From contig CAIIXF020000005.1 of assembly GCA_903813345.2 (NCBI GenBank), forward strand, positions 14,141,375 through 14,201,374: 60,000 nucleotides of DNA, written 5' to 3'. Both the position numbers and the translations under genes were made by a program. The notes beneath the pieces are model-generated. The model was not told the DNA's origin, did not search any database, and saw only the letters and a program-made list of their open reading frames with translations. The DNA comes from Owenia fusiformis (Eukaryota; Annelida; Polychaeta; Sabellida; Oweniidae). Shown here piece by piece: positions 11,669-23,258 of this stretch. The stretch's first letter is position 1. Each line of letters starts with the position of its first letter.

Positions 11669-12600
11669 GAATTTCTGAGATCTTGTAGTTGATTTTGAAA
11701 AACATTAGTCAATTTGATGCATGTTGAAAGAAGATTTGAACTTCTGAGAACTCGTACATTTGTATATGAAATTGGTCCAATTTGAAGTAAGTTGAAAAAA
11801 GATCTTTTGACTTTTTTTTACATTGAGGTCAAATCTTTTTTACCCTTTGCATTCGTTCGACTACATTTCTTAAAAGAGAGTTTTGTCTTCACTCTTTCGG
11901 TTTACAATAAATCTGATCTCACTGAGCCAATCAGAGTTCGTCTTTGAAACAAGAAAGACTTTCTATATGGTCATTCCCTCTGACATCACTGCAAAGGTAA
12001 TAAGCAAGTATTTAGCATGCGTTCCTGCTACTTCGGTGACTGGTTGAGAAAAGGTCACCATGGTAGATTTGAAATGATTTATTACCCGGATTGTCACAGG
12101 TACCAATCTTTGGGGCGGGGCTGCTAAACTGTTATATAGTCTATAATAGGCAGAGGGTACAGTGCTCTCCCCAGGATTTTTTTGTAGGGAGGATTTTGTA
12201 AAAAAAAATTGCAACATTTTGGGATTTTGTTATTCTGAAAGTGCAACATTTTAATATTTTTTACTCCTAAAGTGCAACATTTGCGAATCGGGGGAGGGGG
12301 GCCTGGGGGCCCCTTGGGTGGGCCCAGAAAAAAAATTGGGCCCAAAAAGGTGGGCCTTTTTCAGCATTACTGGGCCTTTTAAGGCCTTGTTTTTTAATTT
12401 TAGGCCAAATTTTGAAGCAAATGGGCCTTTAATTTTTTTAAAAGCATATTTTTTGTTGAAATTCAACAGGGCCATTTTTAGTTAATCGGGCGACCAGATT
12501 AACCTAAAAAGTACTTACACTCTATTGTGTTGTGCCAGACAACTTGCCAGCGGTGTGCTTCTGACATTCTTCTGATAAAATCAAGTAAATATATCGAAAT
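11669..12600. repeat. Degenerate dispersed repeats
   Basis: No gene. About 11958-12105 is an inverted copy of 30418-30575 (shared elements include the CTGACATCA and TTTAGCATG-GTTCCT blocks). About 12170-12480 is low-complexity GGGCC/TTTT sequence like that at 45650-45840. Confidence 0.45.
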
Positions 12601-12631
12601 AAGGAGGTTATTTTAAGTCTGGGAGAAAAAT

Positions 12632-12865
12632 AGTGGAGTGAATACGAACGGCACAAATTTGCGTTCGGTCGTTTGAAATAGCGAACAATTCATTTTCTTC
12701 CATGTTAATCTGTCATTGAACCAAATAAATGTGCGTTCGATAAAGTTCTGCAATTACGAACGACGTGAATTTACGATCGGTCAACTAAAATAGCGAACGT
12801 TCGCTTTTCTTCCATGTTAATCTGTAATTGAAACAAAGGAATATGCGTTCGATAAAACACTGCAT
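12632..12865. repeat. Two-unit tandem repeat of about 116 bp
   Basis: Two adjacent diverged units share TACGAACG, AAATAGCGAAC, CTTCCATGTTAATCTGT and ATTGAA-CAAA, then TGCGTTCGATAAA. Non-coding. Confidence 0.7.
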
Positions 12866-15448
12866 AAGTGAAAATTTAAAAACAAACAAAACTTCGACTT
12901 TTCGGTAAGATTTTGTTCTTTTAAATCTTTCGAGGCGGAGAAACAACGTGTAGGGTTTGTCAGTGGCGCAAAGAATAACCCTGAGGCGGTGAGGGGTGTT
13001 ATTTGAGAGGTATTCACAAAGATTACTTGAAATTCAGCACGTTTGAAATTAGGGCTGAATTATTTTATATTGTTAGTATAATGTCTAGTGTTGTCGAATT
13101 CGAACATAATTTTTTTGATTGGCTCAGTATAAGTGATCTCAGTATAAGAGTATATATAAGCATACATTTGAGTCAATACAGGTATTCTGAGCATATCAGC
13201 CTAACATTTGTGAGATGCAATTGGACCAAGAATCCATACAACAGATAGGCAAGACGATTGATGTTAGGGATAAACAATGAGTCTAGGGTATTAGGAAAAA
13301 TAATGGCCACAGAGTGAAGCCCGAGGCCATTATTTTCACCTAAGACCCAAGACAAATTGTGTATCTAACTTAAAACATTGGGGACTGACTCTTATGAAAT
13401 GGTCCGTTATCCAGTTTTAGGAAAAATCTATTTATTTTGTATTGACTATAAGGTAAGTGTATTGAGAAGTGAGTGGGTGTAAGTAAAGTTGAAGAATATC
13501 TAAAAAGTCCACTTTTTGTGATTTTGAGTCACAGAAACTATTCTGAAGTTTCAAATTGGTGCCACATTTATTTTTTTGGCATCCACCTAATGTCTACCAC
13601 TTACCTTTTATTGATTCTTTCATCAGTTTTGTCATAAACTCAGTTTGACCAAAATAATCTTTCCCACCGCTCGAATTTTCTTGAAAATGTCTTTTTTCTT
13701 ATCACACAGATGTACGGTATACTTGGACTCGTCCAAAATGAAGGGTGTCAAACGCTACATTGCGAAGATGAAAAAAATGAAGACTGGACGTCAATTGCAG
13801 AGAGTCTTTTCCATCAAATCATAATTGTTACGCAGATTTAAAAATGAAAAAGAAAAGGGCAGATTATACATTGGACTCGATTGTTAATTTCCTTGATATG
13901 TAGGATCAAATTGTAGATAGTATGTATATTTTCAAGAAATAGCAATAAAAACATACAAGATTACTGATCCAAGTATATTTTGGTTGATTTGGGAGGTATG
14001 TATCACTTCCTGTGAATATGTGAATCAGTCTCAAAAAATGTCTCCAGAATGTATAAACCCAACTTGGCAGATGTCCCAGGTATTTTGAGGACTTCCTCAT
14101 TTTGACTGAAGTTGATGTATGTCAACTCACTTTTGGTATTTATCAAGCCAACCAATCTAAACGATACACCAAGAAGATGGGAAATATACCATCATTGTTA
14201 AAAAGGAAACATAAGACCTAATTTGTGTAAAAGCCCAGTTAAAGGTTTGTGTCCTCTAAATCTCACAACACATGGGTGGAATCCGACCCAGATCCAGAAG
14301 CAGATCGATAATATAGTTGATTGATATTTTTGACTTTAATGTTGCCCCTTGTTCTTTCTCATTGTAATGTAAATTAAAAAACTCAATATTCTTTTCTGAC
14401 ACATTTTTGCAAACTTTTTTTGTAGACAATTGATCTCAATTAAGTATAAAGAAGATCACTATTCAGTATTTTTTGCATTTCAGACTTGTAATATTTTATG
14501 TGTTTTCGAATGTTGCCCATTATGCTTTGTCAGTATTATGTAAGATAAAACCAAGATGATCAATTAGAAAAGTCGTGAATGACTGTAAATAATGATTATT
14601 TTGATAATAAATTGAAACAGTGACAATAATGATATGAAGAGTGATTTTTCCTTCAAAAGGTCATTTTATACATGATAGTAGAATGACCTATATTTTAGAA
14701 TGAAAAAAACGAAATCAAAGTCCCGTCTTTGATATCCTGTACAATTTCCTCTAAATATCTTGGGGGCTAATATAAGGTCTTAAAGACACTCGTCCTTTGT
14801 GTTTTGTTAAATATTTAAAGATTAGGAATAGGAAAATTTAACAAATCACATTATATATTCGTAAATAAACTGAAAAGGGTAGATTTAAAAATGTATTTCA
14901 CCCAGTCCTTATCATGAAATCTACTGGAATGTATAGATAACACTTAGGAAACATAATACTTACTCAGTGACATCTATAAATGAGTAGAGTGAATGTACAT
15001 TCTCAATAGTGAATTCGAGGGAGGAAGTCATGACAGAAGGAAACGATAATATATGAAACTAAAATTTTGGAATCATCAAGGAAATGATTGGAGAAGAATT
15101 TACACTTGCGCCCAACCCATTTTCTGTGGTTGTACAATTTATATAAACATTGCGGTGGGTTTCACTTAAAAATATATTTCACCTTATCCTTACATGAAAT
15201 CAACTGGAATGTATACATGTAGATAACACTTAGGAAACATCCCCGGGGGAAACATATACTTCAAACGACACACCTTCATTGGGAAAATATATTTCTTACA
15301 TATTTAGAACACCATTATAGCCCGTTATATCGACCAAACTGAATGAAATAGACAGCGTTGATTGGCAGAAATTCCTGGGAGGTGAATATGATTTTCATGA
15401 GGAATTGGGATATGAATACCATGAGAGGTAATACTAGTAGTATCATGG
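12866..15448. other. Non-coding spacer
   Basis: No gene seen. A partial inverted repeat lies at about 13270-13370 (AAAATAATGGCC...GGCCATTATTTT). A diverged direct repeat pairs 14890-14960 with 15165-15240 (ATAACACTTAGGAAACAT in both). Confidence 0.5.
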
Positions 15449-15545
15449 GATAAGTATAACTTCACTACAGCTTTATACACTTGTGAACTAAAAGGAGGAC
15501 CGCTGGCAGTTTTCTTGTATGCCACTGAAGAATAGAATTGCATCA
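15449..15545 (+). pseudogene. Dead C-type-lectin-like exon
   Basis: Reads D-K-YNFTTALYTCELKGGPLAVF-LYATEE and then TAG, NCI. It aligns codon by codon to gene C exon 2 (YNFTAALYTCELKGGALAVF, then WNATEEQNC); the Gln codon CAA of C has become TAG and the conserved Trp codon TGG is TTG. No splice-competent context was identified. It lies 1.6 kb upstream of gene B, on the same strand, and shows that lectin exons once existed elsewhere in this gene array. Confidence 0.8.
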
Positions 15546-16180
15546 AAATTGTATTTCAAAGTGTATGCTAATGGTAACGTAATTGAGTATACAATATACT
15601 TTCTATAGACACTAAATATTATCTGTATACAAAAGTAAAAGCCATAGCAATTAAAACCTCTTTTATTTACATTCAGAAAAATGTAATAAAAAAGTACTAC
15701 TTGTCAACAATAGGTAATTTGGTCACAAACTGATCAGGTCAGTGCTGTCCATAATAAACAAACAATTTCATCAGTTGGAGCAATTGATCAGATGCCACGT
15801 GGTAGCACCACAGAATTCCCCTCCCATACAGCATGGGAACGTATGATGTCCAAACTTGCTGCGAAAAAACAACCTCCATATCTATAGGATTAAGGTCATT
15901 AATGTAAACAAACAATATACTATGGATTGTTCATATACCAAATTTTATAGCTTTTCATTGATATATCACCCAGGGCACATCTAACATATGGATTTGTACA
16001 ATTTAGTAACCAGTTTATCAATTTAAAAGGCACTTGGCCATACATTTGGTATAGGAACACAATGTACATTTGATAAATCAATTAACCTGAGTTAACCCCT
16101 AGATTTACATTGTTTTACACAGTTTGAAACAGGTACAATGTACTGGGGGATGTTTACAGGACTCTGATTTCCAAGATTTA
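15546..16180. repeat. Segmental-duplication partner of 4395-5145
   Basis: Aligns to the upstream flank of gene A as described at 3986-5145. No gene. The stretch 16181-16940 beyond it shows nothing I can identify; 16940-17188 again matches the proximal flank of gene A. Confidence 0.65.
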
Positions 16181-17188
16181 TTGTATGTTCTATAAAAATT
16201 AAAATAAAATGAATATAAAAAGCATACAAGGCTTGATATATTTACATGGATAAGATAGAATACTTTGAATAATATAACTCAAGAGGTTTCTTTTAAAAAC
16301 TGGGGTATAATATAAACCCACAGTTTTTCAAACCCAGTATGTACTCGAACTCCTTGATGGTATTGCAGATGAACTCAAAATATACTGTATTCCTGGTAAT
16401 TTACGCATGCTAATATATTTTGCGCTTTTGTGCGAGTTTCTGAAAATTCATGAAATATAATAGCCTCGAATTTCCAATAGTTCGAATTTGCAAAATATAA
16501 TAGTCGCAAAATTCACTCAATGTTTACGATATTTTTGTTCAGTGCTGGGCAATAAAACTAGGAAGGAATGTACAGATTTATTAAATTAATTTGGAATTAA
16601 TCTTAATCAAAGAAATTAAAAAAAGAAGCTGGCAGACTGAAAGTTAGCGAAAATTAATAGACGCCAAAGATCAAAATCGCAAAAACACGAAATATCTATA
16701 TGTGTCAAATATTAGTTGGAGTACAGTATGCCAAATAGAAATCTTTCATGTTTCTGCAATCAAAATTTCATGCAATAACAATTACTTGGGTTTGAAATTA
16801 AAAAAAATTCTATAAATTATTTCTGACATTTTGTAGCCTTGACAATTTTGAATTTTATACATATTTATTTATTCATTCTTCGAGTACATTCACACCCCCT
16901 GGAGTCAAGTACAATACATATATTACCTCCATCAAACATGAAGTGTTATTCATTGATTCTAGAATATACAGAAAATATGTATATGTTGACGTCAGAATGC
17001 AATATGCGTTTGGTATCTCAGGGCCAAAAAATACTGGTTATATTTATATTTTATAGCCAATCAGATCACTAGAAATATCATTATCATTGAATAACATCAT
17101 TATGTTATAAAATACAAGAAGAGACTAATACAAACAACCCTGCCTAAAAAAGGTCTGCATTTTAACATATTAACATATCAGAATGTTT

Positions 17189-17246
17189 ATGCACTTCGTT
17201 TTACCACTTGTTCTATATATTTTAATAAATACACCACACATAACAG
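17189..17246 (+). CDS. Gene B exon 1 (signal peptide)
   Basis: 58 nt, same length and phase as gene A exon 1, donor GTAAGT at 17247. Confidence 0.78.
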
Positions 17247-18919
17247 GTAAGTACATAATCTTACTTCAGAAATATATTATTTTGATTGCATAATAGTTTA
17301 AGACAAAAGTGGAAAGACAATTTTTCATATTTGTTTTTCTTAGAAAAAGTTAAAATGTTATTTTCTCATTGAGATTTCTTTTCCCCTTTTTGGAAAATAA
17401 TGAATTAATCAAATTACAATTGTGTGAAAAGAAAATGATAGCTATAGAATAAATATGATATGCCTTTCACAGCTGAGAAAAGTAACAATATACAGTATTG
17501 ACCAGTTTACTATAGAAATTACCCATCAATAATTTCAAGAGCAACCATAAAATATGACGACATGAACACTGAAATATAGCTTACCTGTAGCCAAGATGAT
17601 TTACATAAAATAATATCATACTTCTACCTACATTTAAACACTGGCTTTCAAAATATATTAAATATTATTATGCACCTCATTAAAATACTCAAATCTGATT
17701 GGTTAAGAGCTGCAGGGTCTATTGCCATACGTGGCAGCAAGATCTCGTTCTATCCAGTATTGAAGCAACGAGATCTCCAACCATCCCGTATACCAGAATA
17801 CCTATCCTCGAAAAAATAATTTCGACGAGTCCAATTGTCGATGACGTCATTTTCTTAGAATCTCTTCCATGTTGAATTTGAGACGAATGCGAGGGAGAAA
17901 TGATTTGCGTGATATGAGAGAAGGGGATTTCTATTCAATTTCCTGTGATTAACTGACAAAAAGTAGGTGGCGCTAGATAAGGGATCGGCCGAATTATTAT
18001 ATATGGAGGGAATACTTAAGAATAAGGCCAAATGAGAGAATAAATGGAATTTTTGATTGTCGAACACCAGGGTTTTTAGAGTAGGCTAATTGCCTTGGCT
18101 ACTGTTTTAGTAGACCCATTCTTTAAAATAAAGTATTTCTCAAGGGAGGTGCATAATAAAATAAATACTGGATGACCATGAGGTGGATATGCCAGAATAC
18201 CTATCCTCGAAAAGAAATACTAGGCTCGGCTTCGCCTCGCCTAGTATTTTTTCCTCGGATAGGTATTCTGGCATATCCACCTCATGGTCATCCAGTATTT
18301 GTTTAATACCAATACTAAAAGATGCATTTATCCATTAATTATTGAAAATATGAACCAATATTTTCTTTTATGAAATATAAGGCAAAATATGAACGCTGTC
18401 TATAACCTGTTATACTTTTTAACTTCAAAAGCTGAAGAAGATTCTGATGAAGAAGAAGACACAAATCATGAATTTACCTCGACAGAACCAAATACGACAC
18501 CAGTAACTACTAGGCTACAACCAAACACAACACAAGAATTAACTTCAGCAGAATCAAACATAACACAAGAATCTACTTCAAAGGAACAAAATATGACTCG
18601 AGAACATACTACGATAGAACCAAACACAACACAAGAATCCACTTCAACAGAACAAAATATGACACAAGAACCTAATAGTGTCCCATTATTCAGCGTTCTC
18701 GACCCTGATGAGAGGAAATCAGCGAAGGTTATTGGGTCTTTTGCAAGTTGTCTCATATTTATTGGATTCATCCTGATAATCGCGAGTGATATACGAAGAC
18801 TTATACACCAAGTGAGATATAGATTATGTAGAAATATATATAGTGTGTTTGCAACTTTTTCTAAACATGAACAGGAGAATGAAAATTTAGAAAATGTAGA
18901 TGGTAATTCAACAAAATAA
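17189..18919 (+). CDS. Mucin-like single-pass membrane protein B
   Basis: Exons 17189-17246 and 18432-18919 join in phase 1 into 181 residues. Exon 1 is a signal peptide (MHFVLPLVLYILINTPHIT) nearly identical to that of A. Exon 2 opens with an acidic patch (AEEDSDEEED), has about six degenerate STEPNTTQE-type units instead of A's 22, then VPLFSVLDPDERKSAK, a TM segment (VIGSFASCLIFIGFILII) and a tail with HQVRYRLCRNIYSVF. The ancestral acceptor used by A (TTTTCAG) reads TTTTTAA here; a usable AAAAG lies 9 nt downstream and keeps the frame. The long open frame and strong TM conservation argue it still works; a pseudogene is possible. Family function unknown. Confidence 0.72.
17666..18158. mobile_element. 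MITE-like element in gene B intron
   Basis: A perfect 13-bp inverted pair, TATTATGCACCTC at 17666-17678 and GAGGTGCATAATA at 18146-18158, bounds about 490 bp of non-coding sequence. It is absent from the gene A intron as far as I can see. A palindromic segment follows at 18163. Confidence 0.65.
18163..18300. repeat. 138-bp near-perfect palindrome
   Basis: Arms begin AAATACTGGATGACCATGAG and match for more than 40 bp before minor differences, around a centre rich in GGCTCGGCTTCGCCTCGCC. A partial third copy of the arm (CCAGAATACCTATCCTCGAA) lies at about 17800. It could form a long hairpin or cruciform. It sits 130 bp before gene B exon 2. Confidence 0.9.
18432..18919 (+). CDS. Gene B exon 2 (stalk, TM, tail)
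   Basis: 488 nt, starting after the inferred AAAAG acceptor. Total with exon 1 is 546 nt, a codon multiple. Stop TAA at 18917-18919. Confidence 0.7.
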
Positions 18920-19633
18920 TGTCAAGGCATTAACATGACATAATATAATGTCTCCACCTTTCGAAGGTCATTTCGAAGATCAACCAAAGGTCAAATCTCA
19001 AATCTAAAGTCAGATTTGAACTTTTGAGGACTTGAAAATGATTTTGAAGCAATTTGAAAAATTTGAAGCAATTTGAAAAAATACCTTTTTTGACCTTCAA
19101 TATATAATGATAACACCATTTGGGATCTAGTTTGATAACCTTGACCTTGACAATTTTACTTTTTCTTAGCCAATATGCTATGGTCCCTGAAATAAAAAAC
19201 GATTGTGGTAGAAACCTATTTTAGGACCAAATCAATAGTATCAGTGCAACAATAGTTCCACAGGCAATTCAGATGTCATGATTATCAAAGAAAATGTGTC
19301 ATATTCAAGTTGAATAAAAAGTCTATGACAACGGACACTTGGCAGACTCAACAGAAAAGATGTAGATTGTGAATTATATTTTGCTCAAAAGAGATCTTCG
19401 AGAACTGCAGACAAGATCAACCAGGTATGTTACTCAGTGGCGTAACTCAGTTATAGTATTGTCCCAAGGAAGTTTTAGGCAGCCCTTGGTCGCTGTAGGG
19501 AATTTGATTGTGCCGTACAGTGGTTCTAACAAGATGGAACCACTCTGCAAACCTAAAATGATTCACTAGACTAGCTAAATCAACACTTCGGCAACAGAAA
19601 TCAAAAGCCATTTGTTAGATAACATACTTGAAT
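18920..19633. other. Non-coding spacer
   Basis: No gene or clear repeat recognised; short open frames here look random. Confidence 0.4.
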
Positions 19634-19729
19634 CAGCATGATTTCTTCTTGTGGGGTTTTTTGAAAGATAATGTATACCAAAACAATCCTCAGACAATTG
19701 CTGAGCCAAAGAAGGCAAGGAATCCCAAA
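19634..19729 (+). pseudogene. Mariner-like transposase relic
   Basis: Reads DFFLWGFLKDNVYQNNPQTI followed by AEPKKARNPK and a stop. This matches the DFFLWGYLKDxVY..P.TI.EL block at the end of the DDE catalytic domain of mariner-like transposases. Upstream parts are too decayed to read. Same family as 5528-5990 but on the other strand. Confidence 0.75.
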
Positions 19730-20954
19730 TAAAAAGCCATAACAAGGGCTGAATATATAGGATATTTTGCCAGATGAATCCACCTCTACCTTTAGCTCAA
19801 TATCCCCACTTGGAGCATGTAGTGGAAATGATGACAGTTCCTGAACCAGTAGACTGGTTTTTAACTGAAATGTTCAGGAACAAATTTCCATTGAGCTGTC
19901 CTGGAGTATGTAACATTTTATTGATGTCACTTGTTTATTTTAGAAGATATTGCCTCTTTCAATAGTCTACTTTTTTCAGGTCAAACACCAACCACCAACC
20001 CACGAACCAGGTCCATAAAAAAGTTGATGACATTGTAAAAAGCTATAACAAAATAATCTCAAATGCACGGAAACCACAGAGGCCAGCTTCTTCTTCTGCA
20101 TTAATGGCTATTTAAAGACTTTTGGTCCTGCTTGCAAATGAATTAGCAAAAAGTAATTCAAACAGAAAAAAAGTAAACAGAAATTCAATAGAGTGGAATA
20201 CTATTTGGTTACTGGAATTATAACTTACACCTTAATTGTTTTGAAAATATATCTGAATGTATTTTAGACAAGAACCTTAACTAGTTTGTGTGTTAGTAAT
20301 GCTTTTAGGTTTTTCCAGTGAAAATTTCATGAAAAATAATTGGGAATTGAAAAAGTTATTAGGAACACAGAGATGTATGACTTGTTCTATCCCAGCTACT
20401 AGTTACTGGAATTATACCTTACGCTTTAATTGTTTTGAACAAACACCTGACAGTTGAAAGCTTATTTCAAGCATGCAGTCTGAATGTGGTTTTAGACAAA
20501 CATCTTTATGAACATTTATTCTTGAAAAGAGGCCCTATGTCTCTTTGGCATCAATTAATAAAATCTGAACCAAATCTGTAAACCACTTTTAACGAATGGA
20601 CAGACAGATGGTCTAATTATCCCTACTGAACTTAATTTGGTGGGATGATAAATCTTTCAATTATGAGGTGAACAACCTGAAATATGATTGATTTTGTAGA
20701 TGTCCATCAATATATTGACATGTTCCCTGAAGCAGTAATAGTTGGTATTCTATATTGTATTGTTTATTTGAGTGTCCTGGGAAAACACCCCAGACCATTG
20801 ACGGTCTATATGACACTATAAAATTTATACAGTAATTACATACAATAAGTTTAAGGTTTAACATAATGCCACACTTAGTACAGGATAAAAGTCCGTTACA
20901 AATAGTCACCATTTGTGTGATAAAATACATTAATATACATAACATACCAAAACA

Positions 20955-21290
20955 TCATTTATAAATTATGTTTTCCTGGGCCCCAAGTATATGGCCGCAG
21001 GCTTTTGCCATCCATAAGTAAACGTCTGAATTACTCGTCATAAATTCAAATTTCATTTCATCGTCAAAATTGAAAAACATTGGCACTTTAATTAAGATTT
21101 TGCTTAAAAGTTCCTGTCGAATATCATTGTAGGCCCCACAGTTTAAAAGAACATGTTTCTCGTCCTCGATCATGTTTCTATTACACACTATACATAATCT
21201 CTCGTCAACTGCCAGTCGCTCAAATCTTCCTGTCTCAATGCGTATTGGGGATATACCGTACCTCATGCTTGAGAATGCCCTTCTATCCAT
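20955..21290 (-). pseudogene. LINE ORF2 C-terminal fragment
   Basis: A 111-residue open stretch reading RRAFSSMRYGISPIRIETGR, then RLCIVCNRNMIEDEKHVLLN and CGAYNDIRQELL. This R-x-G..P..IETGR...R-C-x2-C...DE-H-x-L-x2-C pattern is the Cys/His tail after the reverse transcriptase of many invertebrate non-LTR retrotransposons. It lacks the RT itself; the likely upstream part is at 22650-23258. Confidence 0.75.
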
Positions 21291-21454
21291 TAAGGATCTG
21301 CTTTTAATTACGATTCAGGTTTTTATCATCCTTAAATAAGCAGTATGTCCTTAATTTATTGTGTTGTCCCGGCAGCCATCGTTGATTATTCCACGGGTCC
21401 GTCCTCCATTTATCTAATGTAACTAGAAAAACAGCAACTCCACGGAGTAGCAAA

Positions 21455-22634
21455 TCCCACCGAACAAAACATGCTTTAATAAAAAAAATTTAGCCAAATT
21501 CATCCACTGGTATTTGAATTATCAAAGATTATGTCTTTATGAAACATGGTTGCCATTTTGAAATTCAGCTGTCATCTTTAGATTTCTTCTTTAGCAGAGA
21601 ATGTCCATCCAATGGTATCTGGGTTATCAAAGATTACTTTTTTAATGAAAAATGGCAGCCATTTTGAAATTCAGCTATCGCCTTTGAAATTTCTTCTGAA
21701 GCAGATCTCCATCAGCATCAGCATCAAAAATTGGAGCCAAATCCATCCACTAGTATTTGAGTTATCATTAATTACGTTTTTTTTACGAAAAATGGCGGCC
21801 ATTTTGAAATTCAGTGGCCATCTTAAAAATTTATTTTTGAGCAGAACTTCTTTGTCTCAAGGCATCAGCATATAGAATTTGAACCAAATCCGTCAACTGG
21901 TATTTGAGTTATCAAAGGTTACGTTCTTTTATGAAAAATGGCGGCCATTTTGAAATTTAGCTACCACCTTGAAAATCCCTTCTTGAGCAGAGCTCCTATA
22001 TCCCTAGGCATCAGCATCCAAAATTTAAACCAAATCCATTCAATGGTATTTGAGTTATCAAAAATAACGTTTTTTTACGAAAAATGGCCGCCATTTTGAA
22101 ATTTAGCTGCCATCTTGAAAATCCTTTCTTGAGCAGAGCTCCTATGTCCTTAGGCATCAGCATCTAAAATTTGAACCAAATCCATTCAATGGTCTTTGAG
22201 TTATCAAAGATAACGTTTTTTTACGAAAAATGGCCGCCATTTTGAAATTTGGTAGCCATCTTGAAAATGTCTTCTTGAGCAAGGCTCCTTTGTACCAAGG
22301 CAACAGCATATAAAATTTGAACCAAATCCATCCACTAATATTTGAGTTATTAAAGATTATATTTTTTCCGAAAAATGGCCGCCATTTTGAATTAAGTGGC
22401 CATATTGAAAATTCCTTCTCGAGCAGAGGTCCTACACCCATAAGGCATAAGCCTATAAAATTTGAATGAAATCCGTCAACCGGTATTTGAGTTATTGCCC
22501 GGACACACGAACGGACGGACTGACGAACGGACGGACGGAAGAACGGACGGACGAACGGACGGACGAACGGACGGACGAACGGACGGACGAACGGACGGCT
22601 TTTCTATATCCCCCTCGAACTTCGTTCGGTGGGA
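21455..22634. repeat. TIR-bounded insertion of about seven 145-bp tandem units
   Basis: Bounded by TCCCACCGAAC (21455-21465) and its inverse GTTCGGTGGGA (22624-22634). Inside, the GCCATTTTGAAATT core recurs near 21552, 21658, 21797, 21945, 22092, 22235 and 22380, mostly about 145 bp apart, each with ACGAAAAATGGC and TTGAGTTATCAAA. It ends in the tetranucleotide array. It lies between two LINE fragments, apparently splitting one element. Related pieces occur at 6361-7130, 20600-20645, 29695-29740 and 47105-47145. Confidence 0.75.
22509..22598. repeat. ACGG/ACGA tetranucleotide microsatellite
   Basis: About 90 bp of GGAC/GAAC repeats (ACGGACGGACGAACGG type). The open frames through it are artefacts of the repeat. 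Confidence 0.95.
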
Positions 22635-22649
22635 TAACAACTGAAAGGG

Positions 22650-23258
22650 TGTCTGCTATCGTTGACCTTGGTGCCTATAATGACAAGTCAAGGTCATTCG
22701 AAATTCTATCCAAGTTGGAATACCAATTTAGTTTCCTATGTGCGACAACCACATTTCACCTGGTTAATCTGGTCTTGTCAAGTAGCAGGCATCTATCTCT
22801 GAAACTGGCGATGATATCAATCTGTCGTTCGAAAGGTGTAATCCAGCCCATTTCTGCCGTTATGGCTGCGTTAGGGGCCTATTTCGCCAGTCCAAGGAAA
22901 AGCGACATGCTCTATGGTACACAGCGATAATGGACAGTCTTTGCTTCATTCCTCAAATTTCCACACCATTTTCCAACACTAGACGAACCATACTATCGTA
23001 TAGCTGCATATAACACTCATACAGAATTTCTACCAGACCGAGATACTTGTACTGTTCGACCATCTTTATATGTTGATTCTGGTAGTTGAATATCGTGTTA
23101 CATCTTGGTATTCGTCTTGGTCGATAATGCACTATATTTGTTTTTCCAATGTTAATTGTTAGACGCCATTTGCTGCACCAAAATGTTATTAATTTATCAT
23201 TGAGATTACAATGAATAAATAAACAAGGCAATAACATATAAAATGTCACCCCTGACAT
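22650..23258 (-). pseudogene. LINE reverse-transcriptase fragment
   Basis: Reads WCSKWRLTINIGKTNIVHYR, then VEQYKYLGL, which are RT palm/thumb motifs (W..KW.L.IN..KT..V.F; YKYLG) of non-LTR retrotransposons. Further along, in shifted frames, is ITAEMGWITPFERQIDIIAS. The FADD catalytic block is not present and stops break the frame. Same strand and order as 20955-21290, so both are probably one old element split by the 21455-22634 insertion. Confidence 0.75.

Noticed and set aside
22462-22930. Two plus-strand frames across the ACGG microsatellite
   Set aside because: Created by the tetranucleotide repeat and antisense LINE sequence.
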